A program made the position numbers and the translations under genes. The notes below the pieces were generated by a model. The model was not told the DNA's origin and ran no database searches. It worked only from the letters and a program-made list of their open reading frames with translations. Shown here in pieces: positions 36,374 through 47,998 of a stretch of 64,000 nucleotides of DNA. Each line of letters opens with the position of its first letter. Position 1 is the stretch's first letter. The stretch covers positions 5,001-69,000 of the forward strand of contig JAHBMJ010004531.1 in NCBI GenBank assembly GCA_018398765.1. The letters are read 5' to 3'. This DNA comes from Chromera velia. Its lineage: Eukaryota > Sar > Chromeraceae.

Positions 36374-38500
36374 ATACACACACATATAATACACATACAC
36401 ACATACACACACACACATACACACACACACATATACACACACAAACACACACACACACACATACATACACACACACACAAACTGACAGACCAACCAACCG
36501 ACTGACCAACCGAGGGCTACTCATGGATGCAATCCGTTTGCAGGAGACCAGAAAAAACCAAACGGGGCGAGGCCAGAAGGAACAGAATGTAAAAACTTGA
36601 AGCCAGCCGTAGAGGCAAGAGATAGGCCTTGTAATGGCCAGGCGAGCCACGTTTTTCCGATCAGCCAAGATCTTCCCCCCCCCCTTGAGGCTTCCTCTCT
36701 CCCTCTACTGCCCTCTTCACAGATCGTCGTCGACGTCCTTCTTCGAGGCCCCGGGCCGACCAACAGACACCAGTCTTCATGTGCACCCCCAGAGGCAAGC
36801 CTACTTGTATTCCCCTTCTGCATATACAGACAACCAGAAGGCCGGAACGAACGCACAAAAGGAGACAGGCCCCTGGGACGGAGGTACAAGAAACACGAAT
36901 GAGTCATACACAGAAAAAGTTGACGAAGAGAGGGAGGGAGAGACAAGGGCGAAAGACCGGATTCATTTGATCAATTAATTATACTTAGAGACTCTTACAC
37001 GAGACAAACGAATAGCCGGACAGTAAAGAAAGAGCCGACAGACACACTAAGAGAGAGAAGAGAAAATTTAAACAGAGAACAGAAGAATAAAATCGAAAAA
37101 GACACCAAGACAGGGGCACTGAATGAGCACAGGGGTAGCCTGACTGAGGAAGAGGTGAACTTAGGGAAAAATTAAGCGCCTCTATGGCCCATCAAAGTCT
37201 GCAAACACTCACACACGCACACGACCCCCACACGATCCCTTCAAGCCCTTGCTTACACTCATATGCACATCCACCCACCCATTCATCGATAAAGCCAGCA
37301 AGCCAGCAAGCCAACTAGCCAAGCAAAGAAGCAGCTCATGTACAACACGGCACGCTCAAGACGATCACTACAGAGTGTCTGCAAGTCTTTATTCATCAAG
37401 GCTTGTCGGAAGGGTATGAGTCAGCGGATCCACTCATTTGATCAAAAATGCGGAAAGCCACGAACGAGCGAGCAAGTGAGCAAACAAGCAAGTGACCTAA
37501 CCTTTCCAATCGCCAGAGCTTCACACCCCCACAAAATGTCGGTAGGATAGCCTGGGAGAAACCGGGGAGGCAAGAGACCTCGGAAGGCCATTCCTGCTTT
37601 CCCTCTGCCGCTAAAGAGAACAAAGGCGCAGCAGATCACAGCCCGTTTCCCTCTAAAGAACACTCTCTCAACCTGTGCATCAATTAAACGTCTCTCTTTT
37701 CCCTCTCTCTCTCTCTCTTATACACACACACACACATATAATACACACACACACACACATATACACGCATGCACACACACACACACACACACACATACAC
37801 ACACACACACACACACACATACATACACACACATAAACCGACAGACCAACCAACCGACCGACCGACCGAGGGCTACTCATGGATGCAATCCGTTCGCAGG
37901 AGACCAGAAAAAACTAAACGGGGCGAGGCCAGAAGGAACAAAATATGAAAACTTGAAGCCAGCCATAGAGGCAAGAGATAGGCCTTGCAACGGCCAGGCG
38001 AGCCACGTTTCTCCGATCAGCCAAGATCTTTTTCCCTCCCTTGAGGCTCCCTCCCTCCCTCCACTGCCCTCTTCGCAAATCGTCGTCGACGTCCTCCTTC
38101 GAAGCCCCGGGTCGACCGACAGACACTAGTCTTCACGCGCACCCCCGGAGGTAAGCCTACCTGCATTCCCCTTCTGCACATACAGACAACCAAAAGGCCG
38201 GAACAAATGTACAAAAGGAGACAGGGACGGAGGCACAAGAAATAGGAATGAGTCACATATAGAAAAAGTCAACGAAGAGAGGGAGGGAGAGACAAGGGCG
38301 AAAGACCGGATTCATTTGATCAATCGATTGCACTCAGAGACTCTCACACGAGACAAACGAACACTGGCTGCCGAACAGTAAAGGAAGAGCCGACAGACGC
38401 ACTAAGAGAGAGAAGAGAAAAACAGAGAACAGAAGAACAAAATCGAAAAAGATACCAAGACAGAGGCACTGAATAAGCACACGGGTAGCCTGACTGAGGA
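35247..38500 (+). repeat. Tandem array of a ~1.35-kb repeat (two full copies and a partial third)
   Basis: Copy 1 spans about 35247-36600, copy 2 36601-37956 and copy 3 37957-38500 (broken off). Matching landmarks recur at offsets of 1351-1356 bp: the TCCGATCAGCC start, GTCGTCGACGTCCT, the CAGACAACCAGAAGGCC box, GGATTCATTTGATCAAT and a (CT)n(CA)n microsatellite near the end of copies 1 and 2. The middle of the unit is nearly identical between copies, and the ends differ more. Open frames are present in several copies but look like by-products of composition. No transposase or polymerase sequence was found. The family is unknown. Confidence 0.85.
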
Positions 38501-39496
38501 TGCATCGATGGATGGGTGGGTGGATGTGCATATGAGTGTAAACAAGGGCTTGAAGGGATTCTGTGGGGATCGTGTGCGTGTGTGAGTGTTTGCAGACTTT
38601 GATGGGCCGTAGAGGCACTTAATTTTTCCCTAAGTTCACCTCTTCCTCAGTTAGGTTACCTCTGTGCTCATTCAATGCCCCTATCTTGGTGTCTTTTTCG
38701 ATTTTGTTCTTCTATTCTCTGTTTAAATTTTCTCTTCTTTCTCTTAGTGCATCTGTCGGCTCTTCTTTTACTGTCCGGCTGTTCGTTTATCTTATGTGAA
38801 AGTCTCTGAGTGCAATCGATTGATCAAATGAATCCAGTCTTTCGTTTTTGTTTCTCTTTCCCTCTCTTCGTCGACTTTTTCTGTGTGTGACTCATTCCTG
38901 TTTCTTGTGCCTCCGTCCCAGGGGCCTGTCTCCTTTTGTGCATTCGTTCCGGCCTTCTGGTTGTCTGTATGTGTAGAAGAGGAATGCAGGTGGGCTTGCC
39001 TCTGGGAGTGCGCGTGAAGACTGGTGTTTGTCGGTCGGCCCGGGGCCTCGAAGGAGGACGTCGACGATGATCTGCGAAGAGGGCAGTGGAAGGAAGGAAA
39101 GNNNNNNNNNNNNNNNNNNNNNNNNNNNNNNNNNNNNNNNNNNNNNNNNNNNNNNNNNNNNNNNNNNNNNNNNNNNNNNNNNNNNNNNNNNNNNNNNNNN
39201 NNNNNNNNNNNNNNNNNNNNNNNNNNNNNNNNNNNNNNNNNNNNNNNNNNNNNNNNNNNNNNNNNNNNNNNNNNNNNNNNNNNNNNNNNNNNNNNNNNNN
39301 NNNNNNNNNNNNNNNNNNNNNNNNNNNNNNNNNNNNNNNNNNNNNNNNNNNNNNNNNNNNNNNNNNNNNNNNNNNNNNNNNNNNNNNNNNNNNNNNNNNG
39401 GGGGGGGGGAGATCTTAGCTGATCGGAGAGACGCGGCTCGCCTGGCCATTGCAAGGCCTATCTCTCGCCTCTACAGCTGGCTTCAACTTTTCAATT
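38501..39496 (-). repeat. Inverted partial copy of the 1.35-kb repeat (fold-back)
   Basis: From 38501 the sequence is the reverse complement of the first ~680 bases of the unit (the segment matching 35250-35930 of copy 1), ending at about 39496 with the mirror of the unit's start. Copy 3 and this copy therefore meet head to head at 38500/38501. The copy is interrupted by a gap of unknown bases (39102-39399). A fold-back like this may be real or may be a scaffold join error. Confidence 0.8.
39102..39399. other. Assembly gap within the inverted repeat
   Basis: 298 undetermined bases. The flanks are (GGAA) on the left and a G-run on the right. In the direct copies the matching position is a C-rich/CCTCC stretch, so the missing sequence is probably low-complexity purine. 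Confidence 0.95.
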
Positions 39497-40841
39497 AAAA
39501 CCTTGTCTCGTTTATTATTTATATACATCTTTCATACACAACCTCCCCACTATGGGTTAGGTGTGTAGTAGTGTGTGGGGGGTGGGTAAACATATCCAAC
39601 CAGAACCCCTGGTAGCACCCGAGTGGAATCGAGGAGGGACGGGGAGGAAATGTGGAGCTAAATATGGAGGGGACTTGGTAAGGGAACAAATGAGAGGTCT
39701 GCGTTTATTTATAATTTAATGACCGATTATTTATGTATTCTTTTTTATCTTCATTTTTTTTTATAAGTTGTTAATGAAAGCTACTATAAAATTGCTAGAT
39801 GAAGAAGTAGTGAGTATTGGAATTTTCAGAATAAAAAGTTAAATTGTCTGTGGCATTGTTATGCATTGTTATTATTATAATATAATCTAGATTGAATATA
39901 TATAATATAGCATAGCATTAATAGGGTATCAAGGGTAGTATAATATAGATGATAAAGGGGGACAGGAGGGTGGAGAGGCAGGTCCTAGGGCAGGTCGTGT
40001 CTTCTTCAGAAGTTCTTCTGAGTGACTGCTGATCGTCCTGTGATGCCTTGTGTTGAAGTCAACAGCCAAGGGGTATCGTGTGTCGATCGAGCTAGAGAAT
40101 GCTTCTCTGAGGTGTAACTAGTTTTTGAATGCTATAAGCTCTAGGCCTAGGTTGTGAGCAATGCAATATGTTTTTAGGATTAGGATGAGGATTTATGTCT
40201 GGAGGATTGGCCTCCCGCCCCAAAATGGCCCCCAATGCCGAATGTTGAATGCATCTTGTATGACACAGACTGCCCTTGGCCATTGGGTCACGATGGCTGC
40301 CGGGTTAAGTCACCTCATCATCATCGTCATAAATTGTTTAACTATAGATCACTGAAAAAAAGAAAAAGTCAGTCTGCATGCATGACAATGATGCGCGCAC
40401 GCGCGCGGGCGATGCTCCACACGGGCCGCCGATCACAATGCTGCATGATCATGCATGGGCGCTCATCACTGCTTGAGTGTAACAGCAACCCATCAGCAAC
40501 CCTACAACGACCTTTCACACTGAAGGAGATGACAGGGTGGGCAGTCATGCAAGGAGTCTAAGAGTGATTGGTTACAGATCCATTCGTATATATTGTATTA
40601 TTATAGTGCCGGGCCACTTTAACCTTCGTGATAGAGAGCAAAGAACGATCTCTTGCTGTGGGGTAAGCAAAACACACTGACGTGTCTTGAAGGTTTCCCT
40701 GAACTCTCCCTCTTTTTTTTTCTTTTTCGGTCCGTCTACCTGAGCCTGTGGATCGTCCACTGAGAACGCCCTCACGTGTGAAACACCTCACAGTGAAACG
40801 GAAGGGGTTGGGCTGAAACGGGCGGCGCAAAGGAGCGAACG
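39497..40841. other. Intergenic spacer, AT-rich then mixed
   Basis: 39690-39960 is AT-rich with TATAATATA-like runs. 40370-40460 holds GCATGCATGAC and a GCGCGCACGCGCGCG alternating tract. The last part probably contains the promoter and 5' UTR of the Psf3 gene. No convincing coding frame was found. Confidence 0.5.
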
Positions 40842-42185
40842 ATGCAGTCGTCGTTGAAGAGGCAGACTGAAAGTTTGCACCGTCTCCGCGCAGAAGAGCA
40901 GGTCGGGACGCCTGTATCTCGTATGTTCTCCCGCTCCCCCTTTCCTCTCGCCCTGCACGGGGTCTTCCGGGTAGCCTACTTTCTTCCCCTTTAGTTGAAA
41001 AAAATGACTTCACCTCGAAGACCTGTGTTTTCTTATCTCTTTGCTTTTCTGCTTTCCGCATCCCTTTTTTTGCGTTTGTTCTCTTTTCTTGGTGCCCTTG
41101 GTTGTTTATGCATTCGTCTCGTGTGCGCGGATTTTTTCTCTGTCTGTCTTATGTCTGCGAGTGCACCCCGAAATGCTGCAGGAGGTCCAGGTCGAGTTCA
41201 TCATCGACGGGGAGAACGTGGGAGAGCTGCTCGACCCAAATGCACAGAACAACCCGAACCTGCAAACGGTTAGTCAGGTCCAGTGTAGCAACAAAGGCTG
41301 CCTCTGGGACTCCTTCCCCCCCCCCTCTCTCCCCGCCCATTCGCCTTTCGTCCCGTCGCTCTATTTTGACGGCAGAAAAGCAGCAAAGACGAGAAATGCC
41401 GTTGAATTAATCTGCCTGCCTGCCTGACTGCCTCCCTGTGCAGATTGAGAGAGGAAGGAAGTTGAAACTCCCCGCCTGGCAGGCATGTCAGCTCTCTAAT
41501 TGGGGGGCTGTCCAGATCCTCCGTCCCGAGTTTCTCTCCCCGACCGTTTTCGAGGACCTCAGGGCAGACCCCTCCAACGTCTCCGTGTCCAACAAGAGCT
41601 CGTACTTTTGGGAAGTGGGAATGAGACTCAGCACGCACATGTGAGTAGATGAAAGAGAATTCGCACAAATGCTTTATTGGGCTTACAAGTGAGGGAGTGC
41701 GGGAGTGAGGAAAGGATGAATGGAGCGAGCAAGCGAGTGAGAGAGAGAGAGTTGGACTGTGTGTGGTTACTCTCACGGAATGCCTTCTCTCTTTCATGCA
41801 GAATTTACAAACAGGAATGAAGGAAGGAAGGCATCGACCCCAGGAGGATGGACCCCCGGTGGCAATTGAAGATGCCCCCTTTCCTTTTTGCCTTCTCTTC
41901 CCTCTGGGATGGATCTGATGAGTCAAGGAGGAAAGGAGAAAGAAGACGAATCCGCCCTTGAATGCCTTTTTTTTTTTGCTTGCCAGGTCAACGGACAATG
42001 AGGTGAGATCCATCCAGCAGGGACTCCGCAGCGCTTTCCAGCAGAGATGGGCGGACCTGATCGATAGGAGCAGACCCTGTCTCCGTGTCGGCCAGGCCAT
42101 CAACGGAGGCATCACTGCGGAGAGAGGATTTGCACAGAAGTTGTCCATTCGGGAGGAAGCATGTCAGTCTGTCAGTCAGTCAGTT

Positions 42186-42227
<42 letters not shown>

Positions 42228-42454
42228 GGTCGGTCGGTCGGTCGTCAGACGACTGAGTTGACACTCTCAGTGTTGTCTTTTCCTTCTCCACCGGTGTGGT
42301 CGACTCTCCGCCCCTCTAATCGCTCTTCTGGACCTTTTTCATTGTTTCTTTCCCCTATTCCTTTTCGTCTGTCTCCGATCCCTTTGATCCATCAAAGAGG
42401 CCGAACAAGAGGCTGCACAGACGGGACGGTGGGGTGGATCCATCATTTGCGAGA

Positions 42455-42488
<34 letters not shown>

Positions 42489-42933
42489 CACACGCAGTCA
42501 TCTCATCTCCACCCAACTCACGCATATATAGAGGAAGAAGATTTCTGTGGTCTTTTCGTGGCCTCCTCTTTTCGTTGCCGGCTCTTTCTACCTGATTATC
42601 TGCCTGTCCGTCTTCCTGCCTCTCTGCTGATCATTCTGTGTGCGAACTGCTTTTCCTAAGTTACCGTCTGGCTCAGTGGCTGACGAATTGATCTGCTTGC
42701 TCTCAGGGTTTCAACAGGCACGGCAAGCTGCAGAGGAAAGTGATGACTGGCGTCGACTGTCAGTAGAGGGAAAAGAGGGAAAAGGGCACTCACTGCGTCG
42801 GTGCGTGGAGAGAAGCAAAGGATGCTGCACGATTCGCTGCTTGATCTTTGTGTTCGTATCTCTTTTGTTGCATCGACTGCCAGCCTTTCCAGGACTTGTG
42901 AATCCGTGTATCAACGAAGAAGACTTTTTTTGA
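40842..42933 (+). CDS. PSF3: GINS complex subunit Psf3
   Basis: Exons are 40842-40901, 41182-41268, 41444-41640, 41987-42162 and 42707-42933 (248 residues; joins phase 0, 0, 2, 1). GINS (Sld5-Psf1-Psf2-Psf3) is part of the CMG replicative helicase in the nucleus. Family features are the N-terminal LRAEEQEVQVEF (the usual ILxEEExVPVxF), RGRKLKLPAWQA (the usual KLxLPLWLA), DLRADPSNVSV followed by SSYFWEVG (the usual ADPxxVxL...FYxxG), and C-terminally FAQKLSIREEAWFQQAR followed by a DDWRRL motif. Length is near the family norm. The first exon has no family-specific residues before LRAEEQ, so it is less certain. The ~45 residues after DDWRRL look non-coding in character, and an unseen final intron near 42760 is possible. 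Confidence 0.8.
42189..42240 (+). repeat. (GT)n/(CGGT)n tract at the start of Psf3 intron 4
   Basis: The tract follows immediately after the donor region, where GTCAGT/GTCTGT units repeat (42163-42184), giving several overlapping candidate 5' splice sites. The first (42163) was chosen because it alone restores the conserved EEAWFQQAR reading across the junction. Confidence 0.85.
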
Positions 42934-44920
42934 GGTCCTTTTCTCCCTCTCCTAAAGAATCTTAGTTTCCTCCCTCCGTCCTCCAAGAATGATCAGCTCT
43001 CCTGTCTCATGCGCCTGCTTTCTATCTCAGCGCATGCTCGAACTCTCAGCTGTCTCTCTCCCCAAGCGCTCCTTGTCGCCTCTGCAAACCTCTCTGCCTC
43101 CCTCCCTCACACAAGTTTCTTCAGAGAGAGCGCGTGCGTGTGCGTATGTGCGTGAATGCGTGTCCTTTGGTATGTGAGTGTGTGTGAGTGAGTGAGCGAG
43201 CGACTGAGTTATCGTATCGACATTCTTCCTTCCCTGTTGTGCAGCGGCCAGTCGCGAAAGCGCACAAGGGAATGAAGGAAGAGAAAGGAGGCGTCGGGCA
43301 GGGAAGCCAACAGGAGACAGGCCCGGGTTCGCTCTAGGCTTTGCAGCAGGGACGGGGGGGGTCTGTACGTGTCTGCCTTTTTCGGAGCCTCGCTGTGACT
43401 GTCTCGAAGGAGGGCTCAGCCCTGTCCCTCATTTGGTGTTCCTCGCGGCTGGGCATGGCTGGGCCTGTGTCTGTGGAAATCTTCGGGGAAGTCTGAATTC
43501 AACATGGAAGGTCCTGGAATTTGCGGCCAGATTCGCTGGTTAATGAAAGTCCTGTCGATACTCGGATCCAATGTTTGACATCGCATATTGTACTGCAAGT
43601 CTGTCACATGTCGTTTCAACTGTCACATTGAAGAGTATCCGCTCTCTGCATTGAAAGGGATTCAATTTATCATTCCATAAGTCATTCTTGTTTTACTTCA
43701 AAACCTGATCATCCTGCAGGAGTGTAGCTTCCTGCTAGCTTTTAGATATCATCCAACACATACTTATAGTGATTTCTCTGGGCCAGCTAGGCACTAAGTT
43801 CTGCACTAAACAATACCATCATACTGGCTATCATACCAACATTGCTCAACAAATATTTCAAAAACATATTTTAATACGAAATGCATATGTGATTCTATAA
43901 TATGCTAGATAACATGTAACGTAATAATTTATAATATTATATGTTTTTTAAATGTTTTCACTGGCATTTTTATTAAAGCTCGACTGTGAGCCAATTTGAA
44001 GTTGTCAAGAATATTGCACTTAAAACTTTGAAGCACTGACATTAATTATTAAACTTGATTAAGCAGCTAGTTAAAAAGTTTGCAACTAGGTTTGCAAACA
44101 CCTAAAAAAGAAGATATCTGAATATCAGGAAGAATGTTTTAAAACTTGAAATCAATCGATTAAATGATTCCTAGTACAGGAGTAATCAATTAATCAAATT
44201 GAATCACTCTATCAATGGAATGAATATAAAAAGATTTTGTGGCTTAAATTAATATTTTTAAAACAGTTTCAAAACTATTATATGATCAGATGATATAATG
44301 TTTACTAGGATGTTTATTCATACACATTTTTTTTTTTTAATCATAGTCATACATCATTTTAAAACTTGAATAACTGTAGGAATAACTACTACAGTACTAT
44401 TTATCTAGTTTTATACCGGTTCACAGGCTTTTTAGGTGTTTGCATATCACGATATACGTAATGTTCAACTGCACCAGACTTGGTACGACTTAGATTTGCT
44501 TGTCCATCATTAATACACAAGTGCCTTTAAATGAGAAGAGACGTTAGAAGAGATGCCCTGGCACCCTTTTTGAGCCTCTTTGGGAATTAAGTCGTTCAGA
44601 CTATCTATGGAACTCGCTGACTGTTTGGATTTCTTCAGCAACCTTATGGGCCTCTGCATTCTTTCCCTTGCTCATTCATTCTAACTCCGAGTCGTCCCTT
44701 CCCTCCTTCCACCTTTTCACGATTACTGATTCGACTGGAGAACGGGAGCGCAGTCTCCCTGGAAAAAAACACAGAGGTGCATAAAATGGGGTGCGTGCCT
44801 GGTCTTCTGGTTCTCCCAATTTACCTCATTACTCTTTATGTTTTCTCTGAGCCCCCTTTCTACTCTCCCTCTCTCGTTTTCTTTCTTTGTGCAGTTTCTC
44901 TGACGAATGGGGCGCATGGA
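42934..44920. other. Intergenic; AT-rich 43660-44560; no gene seen
   Basis: 42934-43650 is mixed sequence that probably includes the Psf3 3' UTR. 43660-44560 is a marked AT-rich block with TTAATTAA-like motifs. 44560-44920 returns to average composition and runs into the 3' end of the convergent nuclease-like gene. No coding signal was recognised. Confidence 0.55.
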
Positions 44921-46348
44921 TCAGTGGCGTTTTATGATTGAATCGTATTTCTTCCTGAGATACCCAATTGCCTTCTGAGCAATGTTCTTTTTGGGTTTTG
45001 GCTCTGGCTCAGGAAGCTCAAGGACCGCAGTGACCAAAAAGTGGTCTGAAGGCCAAGCGCCATTGGGGTATCCTCGGGTTTCTGCAAGTTCTTTTGTACG
45101 GCCGTCGTCGAGAACCTTTTGAACCTTTCCTTCCGAGGTCATCTCCATAGGGAAAATAAAGGGTGAAGGGGTTTGTTGAAATGACAGAGGCTTTCTGACG
45201 GCTATCAGGTCCTCCTGCATGATTGTGCGATGCATGTTATTCAGAAGAGTCTCAGAGGCTACCGATTGGCATTTGGTGTCCGCACAACCGATTTCCTCGT
45301 AGAGAGTTTTGAGGTTGATCCCCTCTGCAAATGCTTGGAGGCCCGCTTCTGTGCTTCCAGCTGGGCCAGCAAGGACCTGCACCTCCTTCTTATTCTTTTT
45401 GTCTTGCAGTGCGCAAATGCGAGAGGCATACTTGCAAATGACCTTGTCGCCATCCACAAACTTATCCCCTTCGTTGGTCAAATCGCAACACTCATTCGTC
45501 TCATCCCCGACGCATTTGATCGCTGCGCAGGTGGCCTTCTCTTCCGGAACACCTTTGAAGGAGTCTGTGTTGTCTAGTGCCTGGCTGAGTTCTCGGTATA
45601 TGTACGCGTCTTTGGCCGTGGTGGCCAGGGCTTCATCAGGAGAACCTTTAGCAGGGAAGATCTCAAACCTTGCTCCTGGTAAGAAACTCATGTCGAGCTT
45701 GTTGCAGCTCTGATCGAGCTCAGATGCGTCCATGTTCATGTCCCCGATGATCATTTGCGCCTTCGTGACCTTGTCTAGCTTGTCTGTGAACAAGTTGGAG
45801 TTTTCCCCGGAGGAGGGGGCGTGACCAGCCAGGATGTTAATCGCCTCTGAACTGCCGATAGGTATGACGTTCTCGCACAGCATGAGCTTCCAGGGGTATT
45901 CCCCTATAGGCTCACACTGGGGGGGTGTCTGGAAGGAGGTTGCCTTCATAAGAACAACGGCGACATCATCGGGTTTCTTGGGGCTCGGTTTGGGGTTCTT
46001 TTGAGAGTGGAACGCTGTGTAACCGTTAGATGCTGCCCACGCAAGAACGTCGTCGAGAGACGAACTCTCTGTCTTTCCTTCTCCGCTTTTCTCTGAGATA
46101 TCTACCTCTTGAATGGTGGCGAAGTCGACGTTCGCATCTGCAATGTGCGTCTGGAGGGTGGCTTTCAGCCAGCGCTTCTTTGCTAAGATTTCGATATTCG
46201 TGAGACTAGGCATACCGGTGGGCTTGGGCTCGGCTTTGGATTGGGCAAGAGTGTTGAGGGTGACCACCTTGAAAGGGACAGCTGAGATCACTGTAAGATG
46301 CAAGGCTGCAAGCAGTGTTGCGAGACGGGAGGAGAGACGGGTGGCCAT
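44921..46348 (-). CDS. Secreted endonuclease/exonuclease/phosphatase-family protein, 475 aa
   Basis: Single exon. The start at 46348 was chosen over an upstream in-frame ATG at 46525 because it places a signal peptide (LATLLAALHLTVISAVP) at the N-terminus. The EEP superfamily (DNase I, AP endonucleases, sphingomyelinases, inositol phosphatases) is shown by its motif set in order: VVTLNTL near residue 28, QEVD with E81, GHAPSS with H176, GDMNMD with D203 and N205, and WPSDHF with D435 and H436. All expected metal and catalytic positions are present, so it looks active as a metal-dependent phosphodiesterase. Between the GDMNMD and SDH motifs lies an insert with several Cys residues (including a CC pair, residues about 280-330) not usual in the family. 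The C-terminal tail is basic (KPKKNIAQKA...KKYDSIIKRH). The substrate (DNA, phospholipid or other) cannot be told. Confidence 0.85.
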   Translation of the reverse strand: MATRLSSRLATLLAALHLTVISAVPFKVVTLNTLAQSKAEPKPTGMPSLTNIEILAKKRWLKATLQTHIADANVDFATIQEVDISEKSGEGKTESSSLDDVLAWAASNGYTAFHSQKNPKPSPKKPDDVAVVLMKATSFQTPPQCEPIGEYPWKLMLCENVIPIGSSEAINILAGHAPSSGENSNLFTDKLDKVTKAQMIIGDMNMDASELDQSCNKLDMSFLPGARFEIFPAKGSPDEALATTAKDAYIYRELSQALDNTDSFKGVPEEKATCAAIKCVGDETNECCDLTNEGDKFVDGDKVICKYASRICALQDKKNKKEVQVLAGPAGSTEAGLQAFAEGINLKTLYEEIGCADTKCQSVASETLLNNMHRTIMQEDLIAVRKPLSFQQTPSPFIFPMEMTSEGKVQKVLDDGRTKELAETRGYPNGAWPSDHFLVTAVLELPEPEPKPKKNIAQKAIGYLRKKYDSIIKRH

Positions 46349-47958
46349 TTTGTCCTTCGGGTTCACAATGGATTGACTTGCCTTCCAATTGCGTTGAAGA
46401 TCAGGAGACTTGGAGACACACAAAAATTCAGTCAGTGGGAGAAATTCGACATACGAAAGCCGGCTGGCAGTCAGGAAGAGCGTTATGCAAGTGCATGTGT
46501 TGACAATCAAGCATCTTGCATGCAATTAATTATTCGTCTCTGTATGCATGCTCGTTTCAAATTGTGCATGCACGTCTGACACCGCGGCCATCCGGTTGTC
46601 CATCTATAGTTATACCAAAAAAAAAAATCGAAAAAAATTAAAAGAAAAAAAAGTGTGAGAGTGGGCACGCATTGCGCGCCTATTTCGAATGCGTTACTGC
46701 GTATACGAGTAGACTACAGGCCGAAGTACACAAACTTTATGTTTTGTCAAGCGGTGCTACATAGTTCAACTCTGCAACACTCATTCAACACGAGTGGAAA
46801 TTACTGTGGAATCAAACGGGTCTGGAGAAAGCTGGACCATGGTATTGTAAGACATGCATACATGCACACAAAAATCATCTAACACAAATTGGAAAAAAAA
46901 AAAAATAATGAAGACGTATTGCAAGAAGATTGAAAGACACTCGAAAGAATACCCTAAACAACCTTCAGACAGACTTTCCCTCATTCACTTGTTTAATTAA
47001 CATATAGAACATTCATACCAGACTCGTGTAACCAGAGGCTTTTGCAGTTACTTGCAGTGCTAAGGCGAACAGTATATAAGATTACACGATCAATTCACTA
47101 GAACACAATTATTGAGATTATTAAGATTCAACACAATTCATTAGAACATAATACGATCAAAAGTAATAGAAACAATTAAAACTCGAATACAACTTGCATT
47201 TATCAGAGACTCAGAGTTTCAGTGTACGTACTGCATAAAAAAAAAAACTAAAAACTTATAGAATGAGGAATTAATTAATTAAGCTTCAAGTTGAAAGAAC
47301 TTCAAAGAAGTTCATTCAGCACTGCTCATAATTATAAGCTAGGCTCCTCACGATGATGGTGACTGAGACTTGAGTCTGAGAGTGATAAAATAAACAAAAT
47401 AGACAAAATGATTCGAAAACAAAAACTATGCATTACGGTACTATTACTATCCCTAGTACCATCCATCTTGAAATTTTATTCATCACTTTTTGTTCCCAGT
47501 TTTGTTTACTCTTTCTAACACTCTTTGAAAACTTTAAGCCTTTTGAAATGCGAAGACATCATTTTTAGTCTAATTTTTAGTTAACGTTTAGTTTTACCCT
47601 TAATGTTTGACTTCAAGTTCTTGCTCAACTTCTGGCCGCTTCAAGGATATTTTTCTTTTCACTGTTTTCAGGAAGCTACAAAAGGTGCATGAACAAACAA
47701 TTTTTTTTTTCCCCTTTCTTAAGCTTTTGTTTACTGTCTGTTTACTAGTGAAGGAAGAACTTGATAAAGAGTGAACAAAAAATCTAAACACTGGCATTTA
47801 ATTATTGTGGGTCTTTTGTGAAAGAAAAAAAATGCAGTTCAATGCACCAGTAGTTTATTGAGCTCTATATGTCAAACCTGCCGGACCGGCCTTAACGCTA
47901 GCTAAGTGTAATTGGCTGCCAGTGATAACGATTGTGAATGATAATGATAATGGTCACA

Positions 47959-47998
<40 letters not shown>

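Noticed and set aside
35227-36978. Open frames of 62-141 aa that recur in the copies of the 1.35-kb repeat.
   Set aside because: They occur on both strands, start and end at different places in each copy and show no known domain; conservation follows the DNA repeat.
35247-39496. The possibility that the repeat array is a retroelement or a terminal-repeat remnant.
   Set aside because: No polymerase, integrase, capsid or tRNA-primer-like sequence, and no target-site duplication could be identified; it is described only as an unclassified repeat.
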